Shown: positions 10,516 through 25,100, counted from the first letter of the stretch. The stretch: DNA of 64,000 nt from Hyaloperonospora brassicae (GCA_947650285.1 CANTFL010001420.1:62001-126000), one strand, 5' to 3'. The notes: generated by a model from the letters alone, not told the origin. Made by a program: numbers and translations.

Positions 10516-11274
10516 GTCGAGTCCATTAGCCCTGGGTAGAATAGGGGGGGCCTACGAGCACGCCATAACTTGCAGAGTCACTAACGTAGTAAGAGAGCCA
10601 CCTCAGCAAGCGTCGTACACGGAGCTCTCGCGCTAGAATAACTTCTCCATTGACGCTAGCGTACGGACGAGCGTCAAGTATATGTAGCCGTGGGTAAGTC
10701 AGCTTCGGCTTGTTGACTATGTAGCATAGCTGCAGTAGCTCATAATCAGATGAATGTTGGACACGAAGAATTACTTCGTTCACCATAATCTTAGCGAGGA
10801 CTTGAGACTTGGACATCATCTTCAATAACAAACTAAAACGCTTAGGCTCACAGAGTGAACTAGCTCATATAGCGACATGCTTAAAAAGGAATCCACAGCA
10901 TCGAGTGCTCAATAGTACGCCTCAACTAACGTACCTATCGATGATGGCTTCCAACGTAAGTTCACGTCTAATTTGTTCGTGCAACGAGGACATAAAATAG
11001 ATCCAAATAATCACCATGATAAAAGTGTTCCAATAAAATAAAAAACTCAACGCGGGATAAGAAAATAAAACAAATCGACAAGAATCACCACATGAAAAGA
11101 GCCAAGAGCGCCACAAGATGTAAAGTATAAAATGCACCTTTGATGTATGCTATACTCCAAGTATGACATGCCTACGAGCATTCATGTACATCCTTACTTA
11201 TGTGTCCCATAATTCGCCTGTTTCATTAGTAGCAAACAAAACTACCAAATTGTCAAGAGTCTTGATGCACAAAG

Positions 11275-11740
11275 CGTGTCGGGGAACGGGTAGCTACGCA
11301 CTGACAACAGTGCGTGTCAAGTTCTTACTGGTTGCAGTGAGAAGTAGTTCCTATTAGATGGCGTGCACAGTGCGCTTCAGAGGATGGCTTAGTACTAAAC
11401 AACTAAGTTTCGTAAGTGAAGAGAAAAACTGTACTAATATATATCAAAGTCCTAAAATATGTTTATCTTGTTAGTCCTGTCTCAACTATGTTATTGCCAA
11501 AGCATGTTTAATGACGTCTCCTCATCATCCACTACACGCGTCTAGCAGCGATTGGTGGGTTGGTATAATGGCTATATTTACCAATGATTGGACCCTCAAG
11601 CCACTGCAACAGTTCACTGAACTTAGTGATATTGAAGTTAGAATATAAGGCTTAGTATTTTCCAGTATCATTTGTCACAAATTATAGTATTTTGTAAAAG
11701 GCTCACTCCGTTACCATTTCGTACCCTGTGTTTTGTAATT
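11275..11740 (+). repeat. decayed LTR-like dispersed repeat, copy 1
   Basis: This matches, in the opposite orientation, the repeat at 56530-57432. Shared landmarks in order are AGCTACGCA then TGACAACAGTGCGT, GTTAGATGGCGT (here ATTAGATGGCGT), TTAGTACTAAAC, TTCGTAAG, TAGTCCTGTCT (here against AAGTCCTGTCT), and a segment ending ACGCGTCTAG (against GCGCGTCTGG), followed by AATGGCTA. This copy lacks the MITE-like insertion present in copy 3. Many differences from copy 3 are G:C to A:T. Confidence 0.75.
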
Positions 11741-14700
11741 TTTTATGAGCATGTTGCCGATTTCTTAGTGCATTTAAAGCTATGCAACAATTGACCGTGT
11801 TAGAAATGGTAGGGGCGACCGTACAAAATACCTGGCACGACGGCGGGTACGCTTGGAACATCAGATGTAAATCGCCCGACCTCAATTGATCGTCTAAGTC
11901 AAGATATTTGTACTTAATATATTTACCTTCTGAACACTTAAGCCGTTTTAGAATAACCTTTATCTATCTGTAGCGGTTGTCGGCGTCAAATAATTTTATA
12001 AGGAACGATAATCCTTAAAGATTTGTCATTTATACATGAGCATTGTTCTTGACGAACGTGTCGATAGTTTGATAAAGTTGGGCGCTCTATGCTATCTTAA
12101 GACTGATAATTTTCATTTAGCTCAATAAGATTTTTTCTTACAATTAAATGTTAATTCACCTAACTCCTTCTAACAAAGAGGTCAGTCCGTTTTTATTTCG
12201 ATTGATATTCCAAGTCTTGTGGGATTATAAAGTTTATAATCGCATGAGACTACATCATCAAATATCCCTGTGGAACGAATTACACCGGATCTTCTCGGTA
12301 TTCCGAATTGCAGTATGATGGGACGCACCATGCCGGATCGCGATTTGACAAAGCGCGTTACACCAGGTCGCGTATAGCCCTATCGTAGATCGTGTAATAT
12401 GTCTCGCTACATTTTCGTGGCGACTCCACGCAATGGATCCAAACTTATTTTTTTCACAATCCCGGTATCTACAATATAGATAAAACTCTTACAAGTCTGG
12501 TCGCTCTCTGGTCGGATGTTCAGGTCTCTTATCCCTCGAAACTTCGATCTCAATTTACATCCGCATACATCACTTATATACAATTTCAAATTGTATAATG
12601 AAAGTCTAATCCCTATTTATTGAGTTGTGCTTATTCCGGACAACAAATCATGGTGCGCGGGTCGCAAGCCTTATTCAGATGTAAATTGCAGACCCACCTT
12701 TTGTCCAAATCAACTTGCCTATCAATGGATTTAAAATAACTTGGTCACACGTGGTCTCTGTGGGATTCCTCACTCCCATTTAACGTTGTGTGATGCAATT
12801 TTCCCATTGTGTACTCCCTCATCAGAATTGCTGTCGAAATTTGTCGAGAAAAGCAATCTGTGTTGATGAATTAAGTCTTGATCGCTTTAGTACATTAAGA
12901 TCTGGTCTAGTGACTTTAAGTCCAACTTAGTGGAAGGGAAAGTGTGCGCTTGTGTAGTGACGAAATCACGTTGGCGTGAAGTTACAAGAGTGATAGTACA
13001 AAAATCTTCCAAACTGAGGGTGACTCTCAAGGGAGTTTTAACTGAGGTATTAGCTACGTGGAAACGGCATCCAAACCCAAAAACGGCAAAACGCGTATTG
13101 ACTTTGTTTCGCGAAAACGTAAGATTTATTTAAGATCACTTGACTAGCGGGATGTGTTATGTTAATGTGTAAATGCTGTTTAAGTATATATGTTTCCCAC
13201 ATAGTAAGGTAAAAACTTTACCATTTCGCGATACATTGTTTTGAAAATAACTTGGCTTCGACGAACCATCGAGACGCGTTGAATCTTGTGGTTATATAAA
13301 AGTACTACATCTGCAACTAAGTGCCGTCAAATGTTGCTGTCTATAAGCTTGATCATCTCGTTAAGTTATCAAATATCAGTCAAAAATTGCTTATACATAT
13401 TGGTGTTCGTAGATCGGTCAACTAAAATGGTATTGATCAGCATTGTAGCTATCTCGTAAAGTGATTATACAAAACACGGTGAAAAAGCCGAGAGCTTTTC
13501 CTGCTTAACATATATTGTCATAATGTTTTCACCGCGGCATCAATAACACGGCAAATCTGTACTTGTGTCGAGCCTACTTATGAAGTGAATCTTATATATT
13601 GAAATATAATCCTCGGCGCGGCAAATGCCTGTTTATGATAATGTCTATATATAAACGAATAGGAATAAAAGTATGTCAATCAGAAAAGACAGGCTCTTTT
13701 CACGTGACAAGTCGATCTCTTTTACCAGCTCTGTGTCAGCGCTCATGTATATGATAGCTCTCACCGCATGTTATTAATAATTTGGTATTATGCTACAGAT
13801 ATTATCCCAACTGTCTGGAGAAGTAGAAACTGCTTCATCGAAGGCTTGGAGATACATTCGGCAACATTTTGCATTTTGAAATATATCTGTCGTAAATTGT
13901 TACCGCTTGCTGATACTATTGATGCGCAAATTTGACTACTTTATCGTAATATGAGTAGTTTAATATACGTATGTGCGCTTAGTAATAAAATTGCGTTCAT
14001 GATGCATCATATGCAAAATAAAGAAATATTGTTATGCAGGATACTCGAATCGTCGAATGCGTTAAAAACGCGGGACCAGATGGCAGAATATGTTTTACGC
14101 TTTAGTGAGACAGAATTGTCGACCGGGATAGACACTCACATTTGTACACCAAATCTGGTAGATCTTATGACCTTTCGAATGATACCTCTCGCTCCTAGCC
14201 TTCGTAGCCACACCGAAAACTAAATAGAAGCTAGAGAGATCGAAAATGAGAGATATTGACAACAATTTTTGTCTGATCATTAAACCTTGGGCCCGTGCAT
14301 TCTGCGAAAGTAATGTCGCATACTTAGTCGGTTGGCGTACTCCGGGAGTAGGCTTCTGAGAGATGTCTTTCTCGCCAAACAATACAAACTTCTATAAACA
14401 TAGAAAATCTTGCAATACAACCTTACCTTCCGGTGTATAATGTACAGTACAATAAGCAGCTCATATCGAGCATCATTCTAAGCAACTATGCTATTTATCC
14501 GTCACTCTCCCGTGTTAAACGTCAAAAGTGCTGTATATGTTTTTTGTATTGATTAGGATCGAATCGTTCATTTTATATATTTAAAGTAATTAATAATGAG
14601 TCACCCGTCTATATTTTTGATGTTATCTTGCTTCAAAATACGCCAAATTGGCCGAACTTTCTAATTTTCTCGTAGATCTATTGTCGTAACAAACGGCCTT

Positions 14701-15257
14701 GGACAACTCAAGCTAATTGTAATGGAATAATTCTTAAATTAGTTTGTCTCAAATGCAAAAATACAACTTTATATGGTATTGATGTAGTTATAAAATCGAT
14801 AATATATCAATTCGTTGTCCGTCGTGCGTAAATCGTTTTATTATTAATATCGGGTGATAAAGAAGGTATGGCAAATGGACACGATTTAAAGAGGGTTATG
14901 TTAGTCAATAGAATTCTGTAAAATGCTATGTATCAACCCAGAGATTGGTACACGAATGGGGTAAAAGAGAGCAATCAAACCAAAAAATTAAAAAGGGAAA
15001 TTTACTTACTCCAATCCGCTATCCAGTGACTAAAAATTGTTTAATACCACATATATATTGGACCACACCACAAGGCGGGTAATACGCGCTATGCGTCGAA
15101 TACGGAGTGTTAGAAGGACAAGAATTATGCAAGAATTCTTCGAATTTTCTACTTTGACGTAAAGATTTTGTGCGAAAAATAACGTTGAATTAATGAAAAT
15201 AAAAGCAAAAACCTGACAGTAATACACAAAAGTGTGCGGTCAGTTTCGTTCGATAAC
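11741..15257. other. AT-rich, no gene seen
   Basis: Short frames only. A more balanced patch at about 12260-12560 and another at about 14040-14385 may be fragments of old elements, but I could not assign them. Confidence 0.5.
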
Positions 15258-16122
15258 AAATTGCATTGTTGAGATATGGGAAGAAGTAACTTCCTAATAG
15301 AGAAATGACAAACGATACAGAATGGGACTGAAAATAACATGTCGAGACTATACGAATTGCATCAGTATGTGTACCGTGAGAGAATGTGCACATGCATAAG
15401 ATCAGTCGTGTACATCCGCGTATATATCCTACAAGCTCTTTTATAATAAATAAATAAATCTTTTTCATTTTTTCAGGTATTCGCAACGTGAAAGAAAGGA
15501 TCTTTGAACCTCTGGTATTGCTTTTCAACTGTCATTATCAATCAAGTTTTAGTCCACGTTGATACTATTTCGTTGTCTTGACCTTTATGGTTCGAAAATA
15601 AAGTTGTGTAAGCTGTCACCTCGGCAGTATTGTATCGATCATACGGATGATATAGAGCGGTTTCAAAATGGTGCGATGACAACGCGAGCATTTTGTTCGA
15701 GTCAAGACCTGTGTCAGCTTAAACGGACAGGAAGGCAAACCTTAATCTAGGAAATGAAATGTAGTAGAGAGCATATGGGTCACTATTGGTAGTATAGCAG
15801 GCTGTCATACAGATAATTGCGGACAAGCCGTGTAGCCGAATACTGAGATAGAAAGATATAGATGTTTTGAGGCATATTCGAGTACAAGTATGACCTACTA
15901 TATCCGACATTGGCAGACACTATCTCGCGATGTGTAATCGTACAACTTCTGCAAGAGTATCGATCCACGTACCTCCCGGTCCCGGTGACAGCGCCTTTCA
16001 CTTCGCCACATGCATCGGTTTAAGCAGACCATACACTGAGTAAACACACAATTCTAACAGATTATATTTGTCACATTGAAGAAAACTGCTCATGCTGGTT
16101 GTGATATTTGATTTGAGCTGTT
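15258..16122 (+). repeat. inverted repeat 1, left arm
   Basis: The reverse complement of this arm is found at 25552-26418 with only scattered mismatches. The block 15559-15750 is identical base for base to 25926-26117. Outer end reads AAATTGCATTG; similarity fades at the inner end near 16116-16124. No direct duplication flanks the outer ends. Confidence 0.9.
15957..16020 (-). other. tRNA-like motif, left-arm copy (diverged)
   Basis: On the minus strand GATCGATAC (15957-15965) matches the RNA polymerase III box B pattern GWTCRANNC, and upstream is a box-A-like GTGGCGAAGTGAAAGGCG. It is the inverted counterpart of the better preserved copy in the right arm. Confidence 0.3.
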
Positions 16123-17175
16123 ATATGTCATATATATATTTTTTGTAAAGATAATACGATTTTATTTTGCTGCAGAAGTAATTTTAAGAACCCAGGTTCA
16201 TATCTTGTCACCCTACATCTATAAAAGCACATAAAATGTACCACTCTTTCATTAAAAACGTTTTTTGGTAAAAGTTACAAAAAGGGCTAGTGTGGCGCCA
16301 TTAGATATTAGGTTACTCAAAACAACCCCATTGGTTGGTTCCCTTTATATGGCCAAGGTATTTGATACGTAAAATGTTTACAATTGACTTTATATACCAA
16401 CCGGAAAAAGAATCTGAGCCTCGATCGAATTTCTCGAATTTGTGTTTGACCCTTCTCGATTCAATTATTTCGTACCCTCTATCGATATGTTTGATTGAAC
16501 CTATACCAAATAAGCTCAGGTAACTAAAACATCAAAAGTAAATTTTCGCTCTTCATCCGATCGTAACTTACACGTCTTATATGCATTTTTCCGTCTCGAA
16601 TCGTTAATAATAGCAGCGATATAGCCTTTTGATATATATATATGTATATATTATCTCCTCGGTGCTTTTTGAAATAGTATATAAGCAAGCCGTTGGAATT
16701 AAACATTAGACGATTTTACGCACTTATTGGGATTAATCTAATTCACTTATGGCTGATCGTAAATATTAAATTTGCTAGTTTTGTGTGTGTTTGTTCTCTT
16801 GCTTTCTATCTACTTTCACCATTGGTCCTTGAAGTCAATAAAATGATAAAAATTAGTGCAACGGGTGCTTAAAGAATGTCCAGTATCATGCTTGAGAAGA
16901 TGCCTGTGCAAAAAATGTGATTAGGTTGGTTAAACATCAACCAGAACGCAGCAGAAATTTATTGTTCCTTTAATAATATAGAAGCATATACAAATATAGG
17001 GAATTGCTAATTTCACATCCCTTTTCCTTAGATTCACACCCTTCCGTCGAAATCTTTTATATAAAATCCCAATTCATTTTAAGATTTGATTTCTGAAAAA
17101 GGTATTACTCAATAATCTAGGCCAGTAATTGGCAAGTAATACGTAAGAAATACATACGATACTACTCACGCCTTT
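16123..17175. other. AT-rich, no gene seen
   Basis: Start of the segment between the inverted-repeat arms. It includes TA-rich runs near 16635-16660. No coding signal. Confidence 0.5.
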
Positions 17176-17848
17176 ATCTATTCACAAATGTCAGTATCGA
17201 TAAATACGTTCCGGCAACGATAGAGCGCGTGGCTCAAAACGAAAGTATCGGTCATGCGCGCGCAAAATGCCAAACCAGACGAGCAAATCCGGCACACGAC
17301 AAGCATCCGACGCCACCGTGCCGTCTGAAGTAACAAATACGCTGGTCTGGAATTCGATCTGAGCTTTGAGAGTTTTTTTTGCATGTGTTTAGATGGCCTC
17401 TGTCCATGCGCGCAGTTATCCAATTTCTGGATGACACGAGACGAAACAAGTTGTGGAACGTAATTAGAAGAAGAAACGAGAACTAACAGCAGCACTTGTG
17501 ACAGTGCGTAGCAATCGAAGTGGGAACACGCAATATGTGCGCGACAGGTTCAATGCCAACGTGGTCGCACAAGAGTTGCGCTGTAACGGACCGAGCGACG
17601 TCCACTGCATTCTATTATCACAATACAAAGCTCACTGCAACGTCAGCTGCTTCGATTGCGACAGCATTGCAGCGACTGAACCTTTCGTGGTCAGGTCACA
17701 CAGGTGAAGATGGACGAAAATGGCCATCGAATGCGATCACTTTGTCTGCAGGTAGTCGCGACTCTCGTACAGATCAATTACTCTGTAGTGTATACAATAC
17801 ACATAGCAGCACATGCACTGCGTATGTTGGCAGCTACGTGGTGTAGTC

Positions 17849-17850
<2 letters not shown>

Positions 17851-17883
<33 letters not shown>
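17851..17883. repeat. GA microsatellite
   Basis: Perfect run of about 16 GA units on the + strand. Confidence 0.95.
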
Positions 17884-17886
<3 letters not shown>

Positions 17887-18833
17887 TGTATGGCCACATC
17901 TCAGCTCAGATGTTTTGGATACGAGTGCAACAAACACATGCAGCGACTGACGATCCGGTCAAATGCATGCTGGCCACCTCGAGAAGGAACTGGTACCTGC
18001 ATTCCAGCTAATTAGTTTTCAATTTGCAGCATGTGAACAAGTAAGCGACAGTGTCAGTTAGTGTGTATGTATATTCGACGTCATCTACTTACTGCGAGAA
18101 ACTGACTCGACCTCAAGATCAGTTTTCTGCACGTGCTTCAGCACTTGTCGATCCATGTAGATAAGGCCTCGGACCGGAGGCGATGTTCTGCATGAAAGAG
18201 CGCCTTGCAATCTCAACTTGACGGTCCGAAGACCTCATGAGCCTTATCTTTGTAGCAGCAAAGAATGCAGCAAAAACACTCGCTGACACACCTTACCGAG
18301 CAGCTCATACGCGCTTATCTCCACATTGCCACAGTCACTTGATGTACTTGTGCCGCCGAAATGAACGTCTCGTGATGAACATACAGGTAGCACGGACAAT
18401 AGAGAGGCAGCGAGGAATGCAGTTGTGATCAACTGTCCTCGAATGAATCTTTGTATCGTGACATTTACGCTTGACGAGGTTATGTACCAAGTCACGAAGT
18501 ATCCAGTGTCGATCGATCATACAGAGGCAAGGGCACAAAGCTGACCGTGCAGATCAAAGCAAAGTTCGAGATGGCAACAACGTATAGTACTTCGCCTCGT
18601 ATCAAAAAGCGTATCGGGTACGATGGTATTGATCTACTGTATACATGAACGACAGTTCCTACTTCCGTATCCACATTGTGGTGGCAGTGGTCTTTGCTTT
18701 ACCAGAACGGGGCTAAAACTTCATCGTGAGAAAAATGTACACTTTGGTCCTGCGTGTGATGGTCAGCGGCGTCTATACTCAGCTGGAGACGGTACGTTCG
18801 TGTGGAAATGTAGTCGTTTCCTCCACTCAAAGC

Positions 18834-19136
18834 TTAGCTGCTCTTCGTTTCCGTGATGGAAGTAGATGCGGGTTTGTCATCGATATCCACTTGCTCGACG
18901 TTGGCCTCCTGTACCTCGACAGCGCCCTCCAATGTAGCGCCAACGTTCGTCTTCTCCTTCTCTACAACCGTCATATACTCGGAAACGGCTTCCGTTTGCG
19001 CGCTAAGCGTCACAGCTTCAGCCTCTCTAGCAACGTCAGACGCATCGGCAAGCAAAGACAGCCGTCTCGCCAATTGCAGCGGCTTCGGCAAGCTCAATTG
19101 AGTCAGTACCCGTCTCGGTCTCGACCTTATATACAT
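18834..19136 (-). pseudogene. Ala/Glu-rich protein C-terminus, frameshifted
   Basis: The minus strand encodes LADASDVAREAEAVTL, then a helical acidic stretch (YMTVVEKEKTNVGATLEGAV) and ends TETKSS before a TAA at 18834-18836. An ATG is available at 19134-19136, but upstream of about 19060 the other frame reads more like the same protein (TETGTDSIELAEAAAIGETA), which suggests a one-base frameshift rather than a true start there. Composition is protein-like (alternating Ala, Glu, Val, few stops) in contrast to the surrounding desert. No family could be assigned; the 5' part is missing. Confidence 0.4.
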
Positions 19137-19195
19137 AAGATATTGAAGGAAGGGTGTGAACCTAAGGAAAAGTCGTGTGAATTTAGCAATTCCCT

Positions 19196-22100
19196 AAATA
19201 TATTATCATAATGTAGGCTGCTGAAAATATGTCGTCAGATCATCAAAAGGGGTACAATCAAATTATGAAGTGCAAACCACACACAATCAGTTTGTTTCTC
19301 GACACGTTTTTGATCGAAAAACCGGACCAGCAAAAAAGATAGTCATTCCTGACGAACTGAACAAATGATTTGGCTACATCCAATTTAACGTGTTTGTTTT
19401 GAGCTGTATAAATGTTGTCGGATACAAGATTATTGCTAGTACAAGTTAAGTAATTTATTAGATATCCGTCTACCCGTATATAATAATCTCATTCAAATTC
19501 TTACCAGAGGTATAATCACATTCTTATAAAGGATGCATATGTTTTTACTACTATAATATGGCTTCGTTTATCCTATCTTAATAAATCAGTTTAAAATGAC
19601 TAAATTTGTCAAGCAGTAGTAGAATTGTCTAAGATGTAATCTATACGAGTAGCGATTGTACTTACATTTCAAGCAGTCATATTAGTGCCATGCTCGTTTT
19701 TTATAAAAATATTGCTTCTATTAATGTAGCCTGAGAGGTTTAAAATAGAAGTGTCTTGTTCCTAAGATTAGACTGCAAATTAAAATTATAGTTGGAAAAT
19801 TATTTTAATTGCATATCTCTTTTAACACCATGATTATAACTTACTAATATGAACGGCTTTGTCTTTGTAAATATAGGAATTCGTATTAAGATCGGGGCCG
19901 ATATGCTCGCCTTTTTCGCATTAAACGCAAACTGTTTTATAAAAAGAAATATATAGATCACATCCATTCCGACATGTGCATTAAAAATTTATGTAATTTA
20001 AAGACGATTGTAGTTAATCGTTTTTTATCCATGGTTTGATGTAGATTTGGTGAAATACCTCATGTGGCCGACTGTGGCATTGTAACAGTATTGTACGCCT
20101 CTTAAATCATAATTAAAATACAATCTTATATTTAGACGTGACTCTAAAAATTCGCAGTAACCTAGCAGACACATTTTCTATACAAAATTGCAACAGTTTT
20201 CGGAAGGTGATCCAAACGTTTGAAAGACTTGCGACCCTCACCGTTGAAGCGCACGTATAATGAGGTAGTCATTGTTGTTTTTCATTTACAATAATAATAC
20301 TTCAGATATCATATATATATAATGGCTGAGAGCGCATAAACTGACAGGATAGGGACATAATCCTACTTATCGTACAATTATTGCACGGCAAGCTTTGTAT
20401 ATGTTTGGTTTCCGCACCTACAAAATAGATCGAATTCCTTAGAGTTCCTTTTTGCTCTCACGTGCAATATATGTATGATTCCTTATTGCGTTCAATATTT
20501 TTTATATTGAACAGACCACGATAAGGTTGTTGTTCCAATAATTTAATTTGATAGATGTTAATGCGCATTTGATAGGTTGTGAATGTATTTCAAACTTACT
20601 GATGACTTTTAATAAATATCTTCGTCATGAATCGAAGGGTTTGTTGCGAGATGGATTAAATTCTGCTAATTTGGTGAGAAATTAGGTAAATGACAATACA
20701 ACGACTGACATCAACTTCAATAAATCATTACTTATACCTTTGATAAAATCCGATTTACAATTACTTATACCTGTCGAGGCGTACTTATGTTTAGTAAGGA
20801 TACATGAATATCAGCACTAAAACGTGCTTTTTGATTACTCGATGGCTATCCGGGTAATATAAACATCGAGTTATTGGATCATGGTATCCCAACTCTTACA
20901 TAAGTGATTGATGGTTTGTGAGATCCTTGATCAATTTCATGCTATTGACAACCTTTTTATCGAATTGTGTGTAGATAAATTCTGTTCCACATCCAATGTG
21001 GTCAAGAACCCTGTAATGCCAGTCATCAAGCTTCACAATATAAAAATCGGTTTATATCTATCTAGTTTAGGCACTCTAGATTACGAGACCGGTTTGTCGC
21101 TCACGAACTTGATATTGCAAATATATTTATCTTAGTATTTTGATACTGCACTCAACTGCTTAATTTTGTCATCCAGGCAATATTTGCAGAAACAAATATA
21201 TAAAATATATTTGATGCGTTGTATTAGCACAAGTGCAACTATGTACATCCAGCTTCCTATTGCATGATCTTTCGGCCTCACTAGGGGACCTATTCGCTAT
21301 AATTCAGTGAAAGTTAAAACAGAATGTCGCCGGCAAGACATTGCTTTTCATTTATGTCATGCTTGACCACTTGGATGTACGATTGTATACCAGAAGTACC
21401 ATAAATCGTGTGAATTGTTAACAGGAAAGATGTCTGTATAGGTGAGAATTTGATCTTTCATGTATTGATAAGATGAAGTTAAGCACTCGTAAATATCTTT
21501 ATATGAAGCAAATGCATTAATTTGCATCAGTAGATGTGTGATAAATTTCAGAAAATGTAGTATTACTAACAATATATAACCTATGTTCTTCTATTTGCAC
21601 AGACTTATTTATCTCGTAGTATTGAAACAGTATGTGAATACGTTCGCCACTATACTTGATAATCCATAAATCATCAAAATTGCACTATATGATTAGGTGG
21701 CGAATTGTTGTATTTCCAATTCCCTCTCAGTTTTTTAATTATGTAATATTTTGATGCCAAACATGCTGTTAAAAGTGATAGAAGCCATTAATGGTCAGAA
21801 TATAAAACATCAGTATATATGGTACAGCCAATAACGAAACGGATGACGCATTATTTATAGTATATTTCAGCAATGTAATTTACCATTATCATCGATAACA
21901 ACTTATTTGTACAAGCATATGTACTATAAATTGTTATGGCGCATGGACTAACTACACATGGATAAGTAATTTGTAACCCATAGAAAAATCATTATACTTT
22001 CGATTACTTAATTCTTAATCCGATAGTATCGTTGAGAATCAAATAAAGATCTCAGTATTTAATTACTCTCGGGTAATCGATGTATAATAAATTTATATTT

Positions 22101-25100
22101 ATGACGCATCATCTCCTGGGCGCGATGATGCAGATCGTAGAGCGGAGAGTTGGAATTCCTCAGGATCTAAATTTTGGGATCTAATTTTTATAGGTCTGCC
22201 GCTAAATTAATTTGAGGTTTATAATATAATTTTGGGCATGATCTGACTTCGCAGTCAAACCTAAAAGGCAGGGAATAAAACTAACATATTATGCTCTATA
22301 CCGAAGAGAATTAAGTGTTACGGCAAATTCGGATCTGGTTATCAATGTACCGATGTCAATCATAGCAGACCATCCTTACATATATAGGCATCCAAAAATT
22401 TACAAGGTAAGTTTCTAATTCTATCGAAGGCGCTGACGTGTTGATTTTGTCATCACCTACATTTTGCATATGATATTTTATTTATTTGGAAACGCAACAT
22501 AATCATTACTGTCCATTATCTCGGCTTTTTTTGTTATACGTCTCGCTTGGCGATCCTCGATATGGAATTGATTCGTAACGAAGACTGAATACGATTCGAT
22601 AAATTTGAGTGTCCATTTAGCCATGCAAATCTGTTTCGATACGGTTAAACAAAACGAAGGCGCGAAGGTCAAAGGGATGAGACACTCTTTTATTCCAATA
22701 AGTAATCGTGTGCTTTTAAACCGTTAAATTGTAATCTTTTGTCGGTTAATCATGGACAGTAATATCTTCGTAATTATATGGTCATTTGGAATGGTCACAC
22801 CATATATATCGATATCTAATCTTAGATCCTGGCAATACCGAGACTTAAGGTATCTTCTTAAAAGGACAAGAAAGACAATGAGGATGGTATCACAGAGAAT
22901 ATGATTTTTAATTGAGTAGTAGAAAAAATACAGGTAAATGAAAGAATGCAGTCCACATCAAATAGCCTTTTATAGATGGTATAAATAACAGGGCACGAAT
23001 ACTTAACAAGATTATAATCGAGGACATATTGTTGTTTAACATATAAATCTGTAAAAAATATACCAAATATACTGCGCCAGTGGTCTTGTTGTAATAAATT
23101 TATATGATGATCGTTCACAAAAATGAATTCAATGTTTCTTCCTTTATATATATTAAGTATTCCGTTCCTCTTATTTTAATCGCATTCATAAGACCCCATA
23201 AACGGAATCTCAAATATATCCGATATATATATATCAGACGTATCGTTAAGCAGCATACACGTCTGTTTTGAAGTTGTAGCGATATCCTGGACTTCTATGC
23301 AATAATTGTATCATCTGACCAATCAGGAATTACTAGTAGGGCACCGTTGAAGAATTATTTTGTCACGTTTTAGAGATAGTCCTAAGGTAACATCTAATAC
23401 CAAAAAAATCGATTGGATTTATGTCCAATATGATGTTTGTGAATGCTATTACATTTCTGACACAAACCTTTGCCATTGGGTATGTCAGGAGGCATCGTAA
23501 CTGCAATAGCGCCGAAAATAATAGTATAAGTTAACAGAATCGACACTTTGAAAGCATCATAGTCATTATTTACAGCATGTTTGAATGTTTGTTCTTTATA
23601 ATTGCACAATCATTCCACTTAAAAATGCGGCGATTACTCGTCCCATCATTCTATTCTGCCTCGCTCGAAGTGGAGATTCCCTTATATTACCTTTAGTTAT
23701 CCTAGATGTACCGGACTCTTCTGAATTTCAAAGAACATTGATTTTGCAAAATGATGTACCTACACTGAACCTACATAAATAAAGAAATTTGGAGTCAATT
23801 GTTTTTAATTTTCGGTGGACTTAACGCTTGTGGATAAAAATGTATTGCTTAGGGATTTAATGCTTTAAAACAACCAAAAGAGCTAAATTATCTTCTTATT
23901 AGTACGAGCATGTAGTTGAACTAAACAGGAATGTTTCAAGAGAGAAAAAGAGTTTACAAAGGAGCCAAAAGTTTGCGTCATCGTTCTAGCTACAGCATCC
24001 TCTAAGATATCTCTAACATAATCGATTAGTGATTCAATAACCTTTTTGAAGATAGGTATCCGGAAACACCTAAGTCTAATTAAATGAAAAATACAGTTTT
24101 ATTGACTAAGAAAATGTCCATTTTAGCGTTTAAAAACACGCTGAATACCGGAAAAGCTGTTGAGAAGCTTACGGTCGATAGATGCTAAATGAAAAATACT
24201 TGCAAGGTCGACGAAGGTGCGTCAAATTTTAGCTGTTTAAAATATATAATAGGCTGATCAAAAACTTTTAAATTACAATTTTGTTTATAAAGTTATTAGA
24301 AGTGAGCATCAAACCATATTTTGGGTTCTAATAAAGCGGTCTGTTTTAATTTATATCAAAGTTAAATTGACTTTATCTTTCTGTTCATGTGTGTTCGAAT
24401 GCCGTATAATTTAAGTCCTATTTTTTGCCTCGAGCTACTCACATCATATGTTTGTTTTTGGTCTATGATATGAAAATTAGTCCTTATTAAGTCTCTGATC
24501 ACACGTTCTGTATTGGATAAAATTACATGAGCCCCCCTCCCTTTTCCATCGGCTTATAATTATGTGGATGCGTAATCCTATAGTAACGAAGATGGATCAT
24601 CAATTAGAATGTGTCTTCTTCTATGTATATCTTTATATATGTATAAAAATCTAGCTTTCTAATTTGGGGTTGACACAAGAGACACTCGCATTTGACGTGG
24701 GCCCAGAGCAAAGACTGTACTTATTTTGCAAATTTATGGTTGAGCAAGAAAAATATCTGATCATATGGATTAGATGTTGCGTGGTCAACCAAATAAAAAG
24801 ATTTATGTAAAAGCATTCTACTTCCTTAGTTGTATAAAGACAAAGTCAAATGCTTAACTATGATATACGTATACATATCTGCCTGAACTAATCTATAAAC
24901 AAGCGAGCTTTACAGCTTGCTCGAATATATGATAATAGGAACAAATCAGCCGACGTAGCTGGACACTCGTTGTCGAACACAATATAATTTAGACGTTGCT
25001 ATTTCACAATTTGCTTAAATAGCAGTCTGCAAAACCTGATAGCCTATGAAAAAAGGAGTCTGCCTATTGAAGTATTACAGCGATTTATAGCAAAATTAGT

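Larger units (their letters stand above)
17176..19195. other. island of balanced composition inside the desert
   Basis: Base composition resembles the first 10 kb, with sharp transitions on both sides. It includes a GA microsatellite and the Ala/Glu-rich pseudogene at its right end. Other frames (17178-17495 minus, 17520-17846 plus) start at non-ATG codons and show no family marks. Confidence 0.55.

Noticed and set aside
15559..15750. 63-codon frame conserved in both arms of inverted repeat 1
   Set aside because: It starts at TTG, and the conservation follows from DNA-level identity of the arms.
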